From Rattus norvegicus (lineage: Eukaryota; Chordata; Mammalia; Rodentia; Muridae): a stretch of DNA of 64,000 nt. The DNA lies in assembly GCF_036323735.1 (NCBI RefSeq), contig NC_086036.1, positions 44,081,550 through 44,145,549 of the forward strand, written 5' to 3'. The notes beneath the pieces are model-generated. The model had not been told where the DNA came from, searched no databases, and saw nothing but the letters and a program-made list of their open reading frames with translations. Both the position numbers and the translations under genes were made by a program. Positions 38,916 to 50,955 of the stretch are shown in pieces (within the stretch, counting starts at the first letter, position 1; each line of letters opens with the position of its first letter).

Positions 38916-39106
38916 GTCCTAATTTAGAGTACATTAGAGTTTCAAGATTGCAAGAAAAATTTAAAACTTTAATATTTAACAGGGAAGGAGATGTTTATGG
39001 TATTTGTAGAAAAGCACTCTCATACATCAGATCAAACAAATACAACTAAAATCCCACACCCTTACAATCTCAAGTTCGAAAGACTGGGAGGATTTTGGGA
39101 TTTTTA

Positions 39107-39108
<2 letters not shown>

Positions 39109-39161
<53 letters not shown>
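39109..39161 (+). repeat. (TA)n microsatellite
   Basis: About 26 AT dinucleotides without interruption. Confidence 0.97.
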
Positions 39162-39163
<2 letters not shown>

Positions 39164-39269
39164 AATTACATCAAAAAGAAACATGCATCACAAGCAAAAT
39201 AAAGACCTACCTTGAAATGATACTTTGAAACAGACCAAGAGAATGAATGCCAAACTGAGAGCAGTAAAT

Positions 39270-39490
39270 TTTCATCTTGCAAGCAACGGAGAATCATAAA
39301 AGGTTTTTGACAGGGAGAGCAAAATGATCAAAGATGCTTTTTAACAATGGAATGTGATCAGTCACATACAGAGTGAATTAGAGTGTCAGTGTTAAGCCAG
39401 AGAGGGAGGAGGGGCTGTACACACAGCTGCTCAGTAAGAGACAAGATCATGTAGGAAGGAAGCAGTTACAATATCCAGGGAACTAAGAGC
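39270..39490 (+). mobile_element. Ancient mammalian repeat, unnamed
   Basis: The pattern AATCATAAAAGGTTTTTGAC, GGGAGAGCAAAATGATC, ggaggaggggctgtacacac, AGCAGTTACAATATCCAGGG follows an old mammalian repeat with a GGTTTTTGAGCAGGGGAGTGA-like start. Recognised from memory at low identity; no name assigned. Confidence 0.35.
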
Positions 39491-40728
39491 AATAGGCACT
39501 TTGGCAACCAAAGGAAAATAAAAAATCCAATCTTAGAATCTGAGACTCAGAGTAGGGAGAATGATAGAATTTATTGAATGCCAATATTTATTATCAATTC
39601 TGACTTTCCTGTGGGCACAGGAAATGTGAGATCTGCCCCTTGGATGCTGCCTGCATACTTGCTTGATCCTCCTGTATCTTCTGAGTTACCTCATACATAG
39701 CTAGGTAGGGGATGGGGTATGTCCTCCATTTGTCCAGTCACATATAATCAGTGCATAGGATAGACATGTCTGTGTGAGTCAAATGCAGAAAAATATTTCA
39801 GTAATCTGAGTTGACCAGACTCTGCATAACATTGGAAATCCCATCTTTATGACTGGATTATGCTAGGTCCAAGTGGGGCTTTTTATTGTGGTTGTTTATT
39901 GTCTTTTGTTTGGTTTGTTGGAATTTTGTTTGTTTTAGAGCTTGATTGTGTAAACTATTAGATACTAATTCGACCAAATATTTTATACTAATATGGCTAC
40001 TTATGTGTGCTTTCACTTTGGCAGCTAAAATCTAGGCCGATGAGGTCAGATATGACTGTCCTTCAACGAATGCTCTGGACACCATGACATCAGTGAATTT
40101 TCTGGCTAACAATAGGTTGAACATGTTTTCATACATTTCTGTCATGAGAAAGCAATTTTTATGAGACTCCACTGATGGTCTTTTGCCCATCAAAACTTAG
40201 AGTTGGCTTCTCTTGAACTTCGTCCCCATGATCCCTGCTTATTGTATTCTGGGAGCTATCTCAGGGATAATCTATAAATGTAATTTAAGTGTTTTGCTGA
40301 GCCCTGAGAATCTTTTCAGTGAATCACTGAGATTGAGAGTAATCTTGGGTACCCTTGACACAGAACAGCTCTGCTGATTAAGGACTACTCTCTGATAGAT
40401 ATTCATTCTGTAGCATCACTAGTCAAGAAACTTAGTCAGAAACCAAACACAGAAGAAAGGGCACACATGTTAAAAATCTAAAGGGATAGATGGTGAACAG
40501 ACAGGCACTGAGGTAGAGAGATCAATGAGTGGGAAGGGATAGTTTCACAAATTAAAATGAAAAATTAAAATTAAAATTTGGGGTTACATTAAGGCATCTG
40601 AAAACTGGTGGTAACTAGAAGAAAATAGTTTCACTAAATGATGAAAAACTTTTAAAAGATTTAATAATCAATAGCATATGACCCCTGTAGGAGTATACAA
40701 TCTGCACAATTTATAGGTAGACAGAGAA
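39491..40728. other. Unique sequence
   Basis: No gene or confident repeat seen. Confidence 0.35.
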
Positions 40729-40787
40729 ATGTCCAGAGTCTATACTTGATCTTAGCCAAAAGGCCAAGAAGCGATGTCCAGAGTCTA
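40729..40787 (-). pseudogene. 3'-truncated U2 snRNA retropseudogene with target-site duplications
   Basis: The complement of 40743-40775 reproduces the first 33 nucleotides of U2 snRNA, starting ATCGCTTCT and containing GGCCTTTTGGCTAAGATC. I see two differences from the known vertebrate U2 start: C to T at position 10 (a CpG loss) and G to A at position 33. The insert is flanked by a perfect 14-bp direct repeat, ATGTCCAGAGTCTA, at 40729-40742 and 40774-40787; the last two bases of the insert overlap the right repeat. No poly(A) is present. This is a tailless retrocopy of a U2 5' fragment, presumably made by L1 machinery, and is not a functional snRNA because the Sm site and stem-loops II-IV are missing. 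Confidence 0.93.
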
Positions 40788-41514
40788 AATGAGAATTGTG
40801 AAGTGTTAATTTTTGTTTGTAATGGAAGGTTAATATGATGTATATTCACCCACAGGATTTCTGTTCAACTGCTGCTCTATAGTAATTCACAAGATTTTTA
40901 TGATCCCAGAAAGTACACTGGAAGACAAAAGCCTCAACTTATTTTTGTATGTTTTTCTGTAGGGTTGCTGTCAGAAAAGAATGATAATTTATGAAGATTT
41001 TTTGAAATATAAATTATTGCATATTTATATTGAGTTATTTTCCTTCCAATATATGTATAAATAAATGCAATGAAGCAAAATAATAAAAAAATCTGAAAAT
41101 ACAATTTTATCATCTTAATTAATAAACATTTGATGTATGCAAGTAATGTTCAAAGGACATAAATACATTTGTTTTCTATCATTTTAATTGATAAACATTT
41201 TATGTCATGTGCAAAGGACATATCCTTAGAGTATATAGCTGTCTCTCCCATTGTTTGTAAATTCTTGGAGTTATTGAGGGAACTTGATTTTTTATCTTGT
41301 ATCATTATATTAGAAAATAAAAGAATCATTTTAAGTAGGTTAAAATTAACTTCAAGTACCAGTCATCCCCTCTCAGACAGTTCTTAGGCAAGCACCTAGT
41401 CAACACTGTAGCAACAAAAGAAATTGATCTTAATCATTTTCTTCTGAGGAATTGAAAACATGAATATATTTCCCTTTTATATCAATGTATTTTATAAAAT
41501 CTGAACCATGTCAT
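40788..41514. other. Unique AT-rich sequence with diverged local duplication
   Basis: No gene seen. A segment at 41110-41164 is repeated in diverged form at 41179-41222 (shared words TTAATT.ATAAACATTT and CAAAGGACATA). Confidence 0.5.
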
Positions 41515-42361
41515 TATATGAAATTCGTAGGCAAATGGTTGGAACTGGAAAATATCATCCTGAGTGAGCTAACCCAATCACAGAAAGACATACATGGTAT
41601 GCACCCATTGATAAGTGGCTATTAGCCCAAATGCTTGAATTACCCTAGATCCCTAGAACAAACGAAACTCAAGACGGATGATCAAAATGTGAATGCTTCA
41701 CTCCTTCTTTAAATGAGGAAAAAGAATACCCTTGGCAGGGAAGGGAGAGGCAAAGATTAAAACAGAGACTGAAGGAACACCCATTCAGAGCCTGCCCCAC
41801 ATGTGGCCCATACATATACAGCCACCCAATTAGACAAGATGGATGAAGCAAAGAAGTGCAGACCGACAGGAGCCGGATGTAGATCGCTCCTGAGAGACAC
41901 AGCCAGAATACAGCAAATATAGAGGCGAATGCCAGCAGCAAACCACTGAACTGAGAATAGGTCCCCTATTGAAGGAATCAGAGAAAGAACTGGAAGAGCT
42001 TGAAGGGGCTCGAGACCCCATATGAACAACAATGCCAAGCAACCAGAGCTTCCAGGGACTAAGCCACTACCTAAAGACTATACATGGACTGACCCTGGAC
42101 TCTGACCCCATAGGTAGCAATGAATATCCTAGTAAGAGCACCAGTGGAAGGGGAAGCCCTGGGTCCTGCTAAGACTGAACCCCCAGTGAACTAGTCTATG
42201 GGGGGAGGGCGGCAATGGGGGGAGGGTTGGGAGGGGAACACCCATAAGGAAGGGGAGGGGGGAGGGGGATGTTTGCCCGGAAACCGGGAAAGGGAATAAC
42301 ACTCGAAATGTATATAAGAAATACTCAAGTTAATAAAAAAAAAAAAATAAAAAAAAAAAAT
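41515..42361 (+). mobile_element. Young rat L1 (L1_Rn-type) 3' end
   Basis: 5'-truncated copy starting in the last part of ORF2 (ggcaaatggttggaactgga; atcatcctgagtgagctaac) and running through the whole 3' UTR: gcctgccccacatgtggccc, gacaggagccggatgtagat, gaactggaagagcttgaagg, ccagagcttccagggactaa, an extended G-rich polypurine tract (42199-42275), AAACCGGGAAAGGGAATAAC and a poly(A) from about 42338. The close match to the rat L1 consensus I remember marks it as recent. Antisense frames of 60-93 codons within it are by-products. Confidence 0.93.
42199..42275 (+). repeat. L1 G-rich polypurine tract
   Basis: Runs of GGGGGGAGGG, GGGGGGAGGG and GGGGAGGGGGGAGGGGG give at least four G-runs of four or more, typical of rodent L1 3' UTRs and compatible with G-quadruplex formation. 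Confidence 0.85.
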
Positions 42362-43571
42362 AAGTGATAGCACATGTAAGAAACTTTAATACTTGTGCCA
42401 AGTTCAAAATATTTGGATAGACAAAGAAGCAGGTGATCAGGATTATAGTTCATTTTCCTTTTAATTTTTGATAGTCTTCTTATACTGAAGTGAAATTTAC
42501 CAGCTCTGAGAGTCATAGCCCTTTAACTGGAACCCTGTTGCCTCCAGAGCCATGGTTGAAAATGTTCCAGGCAATAGAAATAAATGAGCAGAGTCAGGAG
42601 CCATCTTGTGAAGTCAAGGTGAAAACTCTGAACACTCAAAAGTTCCTTGCTCCCAAGTACTTCCGTAAGACACACTGGCCCATTTCAGATTAGACTCATT
42701 TGCAGTAACATCACTTCAGTTTGAAACACAAGAGTGAAAACTCTCTGTCAATTGTTTTTAAAAGGAATAGTGAAACTGCCAAGTTGTACAAAGTAGAAAA
42801 ACCGGTAAACAAATACATGTAGACAGAAGCAAATTAAAGCACCTTGCTATGAATCAGGGTGGAGCTTTCTCTGCTATACATGTTGATACAGTCTTAAAGT
42901 TCAGTGGGCCTAGAAGGGACAAGTGTGAAAGGCATATGGCCATAAAAGCAAGTAAATCTACCTGTGTTTACAGTATCAAGAATCAGTTATAACTCAAGAA
43001 GAAGTGTGTCAACAAATATTTCATGTGACAGCTACAGGTTAGAGGGGTTTTTTTTGTGTTGTTGTTGCTGTTTTTTGTGTTTTTTTTCTGAGAAAAGAAA
43101 TACTGCACACCTTTAAAAGTTTCTTCTTTGCCATCAAAGACAAGGTCTGCAAATAATTAGACCACTTATCTCTTTAAAATATGTAGAGTGTTATATATTT
43201 GACATTAATAACCATCTATTAAAAATGTTCCACAGATTAAAATTTGTAATGCTTAAGTGTAGAATTGGTTTGGAGAATCAAAAATTATTCATTTCATAAT
43301 GGCTTTTATTTATGAGAACCAGTTACTCTGACGACCTGAGACAACTTTGCTATGTATTATTGCTGTTAAACTTGCAAGTACTAATTAGTGAATTCTTCTT
43401 ATAGATACTTAAGATTTGCTAGTGTCACACACTGAACTTCAGCTCAAGTAGCCTAAGAGAGAAAGGAAAAATAGGAAACAGCAGGTATCAGCTTGGAGAA
43501 AGTCTCAGCGGGAGAAATCTCTGCTGCTGAAACATGAGGGAGTGATTTTAGAACTCCCTCAATCAGGTAAA
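42362..43571. other. Unique sequence
   Basis: No gene recognised. A T/GT-rich stretch lies at 43048-43090. Confidence 0.35.
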
Positions 43572-43690
43572 GGCCATGTAGTGGCACAAGTTTGTAATCA
43601 TAGCACCAGAGGGTTGGGATCTATGACAAGAAGATCTCTAGAGCTCTTGACTACACAATCCAGCTATAATGCTTATTGCTAGGTTCAAGA
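43572..43690 (+). mobile_element. Possible degraded B1-type SINE
   Basis: The layout GCCATGTAGTGGCACAAGTT, TGTAATCATAGCACC, AGATCTCTAGAGCTC and ACACAATCCAGCT resembles B1-type SINEs, but identity is low. Confidence 0.35.
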
Positions 43691-43744
43691 AGATGGTTTT
43701 CTAAAATTTAATAATGTAGAGGGCAATGGATTAGAAAGATTATA

Positions 43745-43784
43745 GTAATAATAATGATGATAATGATAATAATAATAATAATAA
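43745..43784 (+). repeat. (AAT)n microsatellite
   Basis: About 13 trinucleotide units with ATG interruptions on the left. Confidence 0.92.
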
Positions 43785-44243
43785 ACATAAAAGCAATGTT
43801 AGAGGAAGACACCTGACACCAATGACAGGTATCCATTTGCATAAAAATCCCCATTACACATGAGTACATGCTTACTTAAACATGTACATACGTGCGTATA
43901 ACACAAAGGAACAATTACACACCTATAACTTTCCCCATACTAAACAAAGCAAACAAACCTGAAAGCAAAATATACATTTTAGCATCCTGAATGGAATTTT
44001 GGCATAAACCAGGAGAAACCATACACTCTAAAATGAGCCCAGCATTTGTCTAAAGCTGAATGTTTCTTAGAAAATCGTGAGCATGTAGAAAACTAATTGC
44101 TACCTTGATACTGAGTAGCTGGTGTGATCATGAAATTTTACAACATAGGGATCTATCCTGAATTTGTCTTCTCCTCCTTCCCTCTTAGGTTGTAGTTTCA
44201 CAATCCTTCAAACGAGATGCAGAAATACATTAAGTGAGAAAAA

Positions 44244-44280
44244 TATGTGTATGTATGTATGTATGTATGTATGTATGTAT
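44244..44280 (+). repeat. (TATG)n microsatellite
   Basis: Nine ATGT tetranucleotide units directly adjoining the antisense L1 end. Confidence 0.95.
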
Positions 44281-44605
44281 TTTACATCTCAACCACAGTT
44301 ACCTTTCCTCCTCTCCTCTCAGTCTTTTCTTCCACCTCCCATCGTAGCCCCTCATCTACTATTCCTCCTTTTCTCTTCAGAAAAGTCAACTCTCCCATGG
44401 ATACCAAATAGCCCTAGCGTATCATGTTGCCTTAGGACCAGGCTTCCTCTGTTATTAAGGCTGGTTGAGGCAGCCCAGTGGAGTAAAGCATCACAGAGCC
44501 AAGCAACAGAGTCAGAGATAGCCCTGATCCCACTGTTAGGAGTCCCACATGAAGACTGACAACTGTAACATCTGTGTGAAGCATCTAAATCAGTCCCATG
44601 TGAAA
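44281..44605 (-). mobile_element. L1 3' UTR fragment, antisense, different subfamily
   Basis: The plus strand begins tttacatctcaaccacagtt, then a C-rich block, TCTTCAGAAAAGTCAACTCTC, catgttgccttaggaccagg, attaaggctggttgaggcag, cccactgttaggagtcccac and TGTAACATCTGTGTGAAGCA. This is a rodent L1 3' UTR of a subfamily distinct from the copies at 400, 10290, 32246 and 41515. Frames of 130-131 codons on both strands cover this segment and are by-products. Confidence 0.75.
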
Positions 44606-45589
44606 ATTTGATATTAGAGAATAGGTTAAAATTAATATTAAAATAGCTTATTAGTACCCCATTGGCCATGTATAAAGATAACTCTGAGGGTTTGATAGTC
44701 TTGCTGTTTATAGTAATAGTAAACAAACGTAGGGTGTTGATCAAACTAACACCATTGTTCTACCACTGAGCCCAACATTCTTTGTGAAGAATAGTATTAC
44801 TGTCATCATATTTCAAGAGTCTGACAGACAATTCAATATATACTTGGAATATCTTTTAGAGACAAGGATTTATTTAAATGTATTTATAAATAACCTCCAT
44901 TAATTTAATCAACTGATGAAAAAATTGGCATATGTTCTGAGCCAGGTTTTCAGAAATTTAGGGCACTTATTATGCCTTTCTGATAAGATACCTACTAAAA
45001 CTAAGTCAGTAAATATTGCCTTTCATTTTAGGGACATCTCTCTGTTCCTGTCAAAACAAAACCTAAATTACTATGCACATAAGGAGAATAGCAATGAGAG
45101 TACACAGGAATGATTGCATTTTGAAGTCTGTAATTATTTTCCCTTCCTCTTCTCACCACCCTCTAACAGAAACAATATGACAGAAAGCTAGTTATTTGCC
45201 TTTTGTCAATTAAATCATACTAGATTCTTTTGCTTTCAGAACCTTTACTTTCTGGATGATACAAAAATGTGGTTCTCAAGCCTCTGGTCTGAGGACCCAT
45301 GAAGTGTTGCAGGAGGTCCTGTGATAATAGTCAATGATTATAACACCTCACCGAGGACAGAGTTGTTCCCAATTACCACTGGTTCCAAGAAGTCGTTGCT
45401 TGTATTACTGGATAGCCAATTAGTTCCTGAAGTAGATAATGAAAAATGCATTCAATTAAAACTGACAGAACTTGTTCCAGCAAATGTGAAAAGTACTACT
45501 AAATGGTATCCAGGAGTTCTTGACCTGACACTTCTTAGTAACTGTCATTTCTGGAAAATTACTGCCTACAATGAGATGACAGTTTAGCT
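44606..45589. other. Unique sequence
   Basis: No confident repeat. An 88-codon frame at 45321-45587 has unbiased composition but no recognisable domain. Confidence 0.35.
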
Positions 45590-45790
45590 GCCCTTTCAGC
45601 TAGGTGTGGTCATGTAACCAGTTGTCATATGGGAATGGGAGAACCAGTTGTTTTCACACCGGAATTAAACCATTAAAAAAGTGGTGTCATGTCCTCAGCT
45701 TATCTCCCATCCTTTGGCTCATTAGCACAGTTATGAGGAAAGTAACTTTGGAGATGGTCGGAGATGTCCAAGACACTAAGATGGGTCCTT
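45590..45790 (+). mobile_element. Ancient mammalian repeat, unnamed
   Basis: CCCTTTCAGCTAGGTGTGGT, catgtaaccagttgtcatat, GGGAATGGGAG and atggtcggagatgtccaaga follow the layout of an old eutherian repeat in the order GCAGCTAGGTGTGGCCATGT then ATGGGA. A weaker relative lies at 17490-17720. Confidence 0.4.
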
Positions 45791-46823
45791 CAGTGACTAG
45801 GAACAATTCCACTTAGCTATCAATTGATGAAGTAATTTCTGGATATTCCAGATATGTTTTAGCTACAGTAACCTACGTTGCATTCATTACTATTGCAGAA
45901 CAAGAAATCACTAAAAGGAATCTACCCAGGAACAAGCACTAGATGCCGGAAACCATACAAACCAACAGATGATCTCATCCTTGTTTATGAAATATACAAG
46001 GCTACAGATAGATTAGAGGTAATTTATCAGTTACTTACAAAGAAAAAATGCTCATAGCATTTATTCAATAATTTTACTTATTTTCTTTTACTTAAGTAAA
46101 TTTAAAAATACATCTATGCAACACCCACATATAGAATTTATAGAAACTTTAGCCATAATAGACAAAATTGGAAACTACCACAATTCTCTTAAGTAAGTGA
46201 GTATACTTTACACATTCACCTACTGTACTCTATATTGACATTGTCAATTTGTACTGTATTCTAATGCATTTATAAAGTCTACCCAATAAAAAGAAATGAT
46301 TTATCGTTACACAAAGGAACATGAAAAAGAATAAGGGCATACTGATAAGTTAATGAAGTCAATATGTAAAATGGATATTATTTTCTAATGTCATGTATAA
46401 AACATTCTGGGAAAACAAAATTTTGAGGCAGCCTAAGAGAAAGTCCTCACTAGGAAGCTTGGATGGGGAAGAACAATAAAAAGATCAGAACTAAGTATGT
46501 TTATGATGGTGAAAATATTCCACATGACTCTAAAATAGTGATTATCAGTATTTATAGATCTTTCCTAACCCATAGACTTGCCCACCCCAGAATGCATTTT
46601 ATATAAATATCATGGAAATTAATAATAAAGTAAGAATTTTGGCTCCTCAATTGTAATACTGAGAATTTCTTAGTAAAAGATGTCAAAGGAAACTGTGCAT
46701 CTAGAGTAGAAAATCGGGGGGGAGGCATGGAGTTCTTATACTTTCTGGTATATGTTTCTATAAAGATAATTGGCCAGAAAGGCTCTCTTAAAGGCTTTCA
46801 TTGCACTCATCTATAATAATATA
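45791..46823. other. Unique AT-rich sequence
   Basis: No gene or confident repeat seen. Confidence 0.35.
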
Positions 46824-46831
46824 TACACACA

Positions 46832-46884
<53 letters not shown>
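46824..46884 (+). repeat. (CA)n microsatellite
   Basis: About 25 uninterrupted CA units preceded by ATACACACAATA. Confidence 0.97.
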
Positions 46885-46888
<4 letters not shown>

Positions 46889-47254
46889 CCACATGCCCTG
46901 AGGACTGGCTCTGAAGATAAAAAGTTACATACTTATGTTTAAATTAACAGTGAGAAATGATTAAGTAAAGAAAACATGGAGAGAATCTAAGCATAGGGAG
47001 GAAACACAGTGAGACACACATCACTGAGGCTTAGGCAAGAGAGTAGATGCAAAATAAATTGTACTGGGTGGCCCTCTCACCAACTTTTAATGCCTCTCAT
47101 TTGCAAAAATAACCAACCCCTTAGGGCTGCTAGATGCTCAAAGGTAGTTAATTCTTTTGAACTTTTGTTTAACTGGAATCATTTAACCCCACCCCCAATT
47201 CTTTTCATATAGTATTCAAAAATATTCATAATGATTGGTTTTTTAGAAACATTG

Positions 47255-47350
47255 TCTCAATTATACAATTTTCTTATCCATGTTGTAAAGATGAGAGAGC
47301 TTGCCTGAGTGTGTCTGTGAGTAGTATAGCTTGAATTTAAACTAGGGGGA
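47255..47350 (+). mobile_element. MIR SINE remnant
   Basis: TTTTCTTATCCATGTTGTAA, AAGATGAGAGAGCTTGCCTG and AGTAGTATAGCTTGAATTTA match the conserved MIR order (tatccccattttacagatga, a gaaactgaggc-type stretch, then agctagtaagtgg and gggattcgaac). Confidence 0.45.
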
Positions 47351-47431
47351 TCTCATACTAGACTTTACTCTTGATATATATTTGTTGCCACCAGCAATTA
47401 CTGAGCTTTTAGGAAAAAACTTGGTTATTGT

Positions 47432-47942
47432 AGTTGTTAATCTTGATTGTCAACTGGACTGGATCTAGAGTCAACCAAAAGATGTGCCTCTGGACGGGTC
47501 TGTGAGGGTTTCTTTAGTAAATATCAAACGGAGTGGGAAGACTCCCCAGTGGTACCTTTGGGTGGATTACCCAGACACAGTTCTAGGACAACTCAGGGTT
47601 GCTTGCTTGCTATTTGCTGGTCACTGTATCTGTTTTTGCATTTCCGTGGTATCTGACTTTTGATGACATCAGACTTCAGCTTCCTTGCAGAACTGAAAAC
47701 TAGTGATGGTCACAGCAACTGTCAGACCTTCCAGCCAGATTGAGACTGTGGATGTGTATAGCCTTACAGACTAATTGGCTACCATATTCTTATCTCACCA
47801 GCATACTATGGCCATTGTTAGACTACTCATCATCCTAGCAGTTGTAAGGCATTCCAGTAAACCACCTTTTATAATACATAGTGTACAGAAAGGCTAAATA
47901 TTGAATGTGTTCTGTTCCTCTAGATAACTCTGCCTAATAGAT
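47432..47942 (+). mobile_element. Rodent LTR-like repeat
   Basis: A well-preserved copy: ttaatcttgattgtcaactg, gactggatctagagtcaacc, gatgtgcctctggacgggtc, GGGAAGACTCCCCAGTGG, ccttccagccagattgagac, TATGGCCATTGTTAGACTAC and the end ttctgttcctctagataact then CTGCCTAATAGATTCA. I know the family from rodent intergenic DNA but cannot name it with certainty. The 69-codon frame in it is incidental. Confidence 0.6.
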
Positions 47943-48841
47943 TCAACAACCTAATACTTGCTCTATATTTAACAACCTGGAACCTTCATTGTTTCTTTCT
48001 GTGATGTATCCAGTTCTCCTCTTATAAAGTAATCACATTGATTCTTTCTCCAAGAGACTTATTTTTTAGTTCTATACCTTTGCTGCCTTTGTGGTTTACC
48101 TTTGAATGTTATAAACATTAGCCAGAGAAGTTGAGTTTCAATTATATCCTTAAATTAAGTTTAAATTACTTCATAAACACTATCCATGGGAGACACTTGA
48201 ATAGATGGGTCATGGTCTCTATATTATAGCTATTGCTCCAGAATTTCTTATAGCTATAACTATTTTATCTGAAAATGGATAATTTGGAATCCATTGTAAT
48301 GTGTGAAAGACAAGCAGTTCAGAGGAAGTATAGTCAGGATTTTTACATCCTGTGGAATTTGATGGTTTTACAATTGAAGATGAAACATTATCAGAAAAGT
48401 ATTTGGGGTCTTCAATGAGGTTCTGAATGTCAAGACTGTATGTGAAAGACAAAAGGAGTTTACTTCTGTTGACTGGGCAGCTGGCACAAATTAACAGATG
48501 CATGGAGTCTGTGGGCTCTGTGATTTGTTCGCCCTTGCCTAGAGCAGCAAGATTGGTTCTCGGTGATTTGTGTGGCTGCTGCTTTCTTTGCAGAGCAGTT
48601 GTTTATGTTCAATTTCTCTGCAATCTTAATACATGAATTTTGTAGGGTTTTTTAATAATTCTTTTTTTAAGGTGTACAGAGTACTTTGAACAGGTAGATT
48701 GCCTTCCCTGCTGTGTGTCAACCAAATTATTCCCTGATAAGACATCAAAAATACACTGCTTTGAGCATGAAGACCTAAAAGAAGCTAAGGCTATTAGATT
48801 TTCAAAACCATACAAAGATGTTGTTAGAAGGAAAGAACAAA
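47943..48841. other. Unique sequence
   Basis: No gene or confident repeat seen. Frames of 94 (minus, 48219-48503) and 69 codons overlap on opposite strands. Confidence 0.35.
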
Positions 48842-48845
48842 AGGC

Positions 48846-48876
<31 letters not shown>

Positions 48877-48877
48877 A
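48842..48877 (+). repeat. (ACAG)n microsatellite
   Basis: Eight CAGA tetranucleotide units. Confidence 0.95.
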
Positions 48878-49739
48878 AGGAAGGAGATGTGTAAAGAGGA
48901 ACTCATGACATCAATGCTTAATTCAGGGCTTAAACTCCAAATGAAATTTGAATTATTCTCAAAGATTCTAATTGCAAAGATATCTAGCTTCCAAGCCTTT
49001 GGAAACTAATAGGTTGTCTGCTCGTGCTCCTCATAAGTACTGATGCAATTACTCTATTCATATTGATATGAACAGGATATTTCAATCTGCTGGTACCTAC
49101 CTGAGAGGAAGACTTGAAAGAGTATGAGTGGAAAGAAACCATGAGCATAAATGGTCAAAGAACTAGTGACACAGAAAAGTCAGAAAGATAATTCTAGTTC
49201 AATAAAATAAGATGAATAGGTAATATTTAATATTTCAGCAAACCACTCCATCTATTGTAGAATTTCTTCTAAAACAAGTAAAAATAGGAGAAATCATATT
49301 GGTTATAAAGCTACAAGGGCAGGTCTTCAAGTCACTTTGTTGCCAATGGTGTACAGAAATATACTTTCTATATCTGCTCATTATCCCATTGGATAACTCA
49401 CACAGTGAGTCCTTAGCGCTGGCTCCCTGAGTTACTGTTGAACTTATAGTGCCATTCCTAAATGACACATAGGTTTAAAATCTGCAATTGAGAAAGGTCT
49501 TTGCTTCATAGGGTTTCACATTCTCACCATCAATGACATGTTTTTCTTATTTATTGTGGTGTTTGCTATTTCAATACCCAGAAAGTTAAATACACTTATC
49601 CATCATGGAAAGAGAAGAAAGAAAAACGATGGTTGAGTTCAAACAATAAAAACAACAGCTTTGTAAACTTTCATGACTTATATGTCCTTTTGCCAACAGC
49701 CATTCTTCCTCTTCACTATTATTATTGTCTCTTGGCCAC
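48878..49739. other. Unique sequence
   Basis: No gene or confident repeat seen. Confidence 0.35.
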
Positions 49740-49885
49740 ACCCATTTGCATATATACATGTATACATTTTACTATAGGCTCCACATATGAGGGAGAATGT
49801 ATATGTTCTTTTTGTTCCTGCTGAGTTTGAGTCAGCTTGCCTAATCTTCTACTTACAAATTCCATCTGGTGTCCTTCACATTTTC
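49740..49885 (-). mobile_element. Ancient L1 fragment, antisense
   Basis: ATAGGCTCCACATATGAGGG, GAATGTATATGTTC, TTTGAGTCAGCTTGCCTAAT and CAAATTCCATCTGG match the reverse complement of the C-terminal end of ORF2 in old mammalian L1s. Confidence 0.5.
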
Positions 49886-50744
49886 CCTTCGTAGGGCTAA
49901 GTCATTAATAAATGCTACAGAGTCAAGAAAACTAGAGAGAAACACATAGGCATGGATCAGGGTTTCTATCCAGATGCAAGTTAATGGATTTAATGACTGG
50001 AGAACATACAGGATACACGATTATAGAAAATGAATGTGACTTTCACAATTATGTGAGATTCCTAAAATTGAGAGACTTGAAGCTCATTTCTTCTTTAAGT
50101 TAAGGGAATCATATCTTTCCTTAAAAAGAATTGCAAAGCTACTTCAGTTGCGAAAAAAAAGGAAACTTCTCAGTGATTTACATATGGCTATAAATTTTGA
50201 GTTGATTTCTAACATAACAAATGTTAGCTCAAAATTTTTAACAGAATTTTCAATAGAAGTATAAATTTCATACCAGCACTTGTGCACACATGAAAATATT
50301 ATGGATGATGTATAAACTATGGCTCTTCTTTCAATATTTACTAGTAGTCTGGTATTGCTTATTAATAACAGAACTTTCCACTCATAATTTGTAATAGCAG
50401 CACCTTGAAGAATCATAATAAAGGCATAATTTCTACACCAGTGCACAGATATTCTAAGAAGGCATACATAGCATGCATAATTTCTGTGTAAATTGTATAT
50501 CTGTGGCACTGCAGACATGGTTGAGACCCAGGTTACCAATTCCCTGCTTCACTTCACTGCATTAAATGTAAGATATCTACCAAAGTAATGAGGGAGGTGA
50601 CAGAGAATTTAATATTACTTTTGCACGGCCCACTCAGATCTTTTGCTCATAAAAATGTTTTTGTGGTTTCGCTTTAACTAATACCACCATTGCACAGAAA
50701 AAGCAAAACCTGCACTCCATAATGCTAGCCTTAGCTTAGACAAA
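49886..50744. other. Unique sequence
   Basis: No repeat recognised. It holds a 131-codon minus frame (50144-50539), rich in Ile, Leu, Ser and Tyr, with no recognisable domain and no supporting signals. Confidence 0.35.
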
Positions 50745-50955
50745 TAGTTCCCATCCTTCGCCATGTTCGGGTGACCTCCAACCATAAATTACTTTCCATG
50801 CTAACTTATAAGTGTAATTTTGCTACTGTCACACATAACAATGTAAAGATCTGTACATAGTTCCATAGTCTGATGGACTTAGGTGACTTCATGAAAGGAT
50901 CCTTTGACTCCAAAGGGATCCTGACCCACAAGGATGAGAACCACTGGTCTAGAGC
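50745..50955 (+). mobile_element. URR1-type hAT-Charlie DNA transposon remnant
   Basis: The order CATGTTCGGGTGACCTCCAA, ccataaattactttccatgc, GCTAACTTATAAGTGTAATT, ttgctactgtcacacataac, GATGGACTTAGGTGACTTCA, AAAGGATCCTTTGACTCCAA and the end GATGAGAACCACTGG follows the rodent URR1 non-autonomous element. The right terminal inverted repeat (complement CAGTGGTTCTC) is intact; the left one is eroded. It lacks a transposase, as expected for the family. Confidence 0.75.

Noticed and set aside
44752..44780. TTCTACCACTGAGCCCAAC, resembling an antisense ID or tRNA-like head
   Set aside because: Only about 19 bases match and there is no A tail or remaining body; too short to call.
45321..45587. 88-codon frame with protein-like composition
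   Set aside because: No homology I can recognise; it sits just upstream of an old interspersed repeat and may belong to it.
50144..50539. 131-codon minus-strand frame
   Set aside because: No recognisable domain, no promoter or splice signal, hydrophobic AT-driven composition; a frame of this length is expected by chance in 64 kb searched in six frames.
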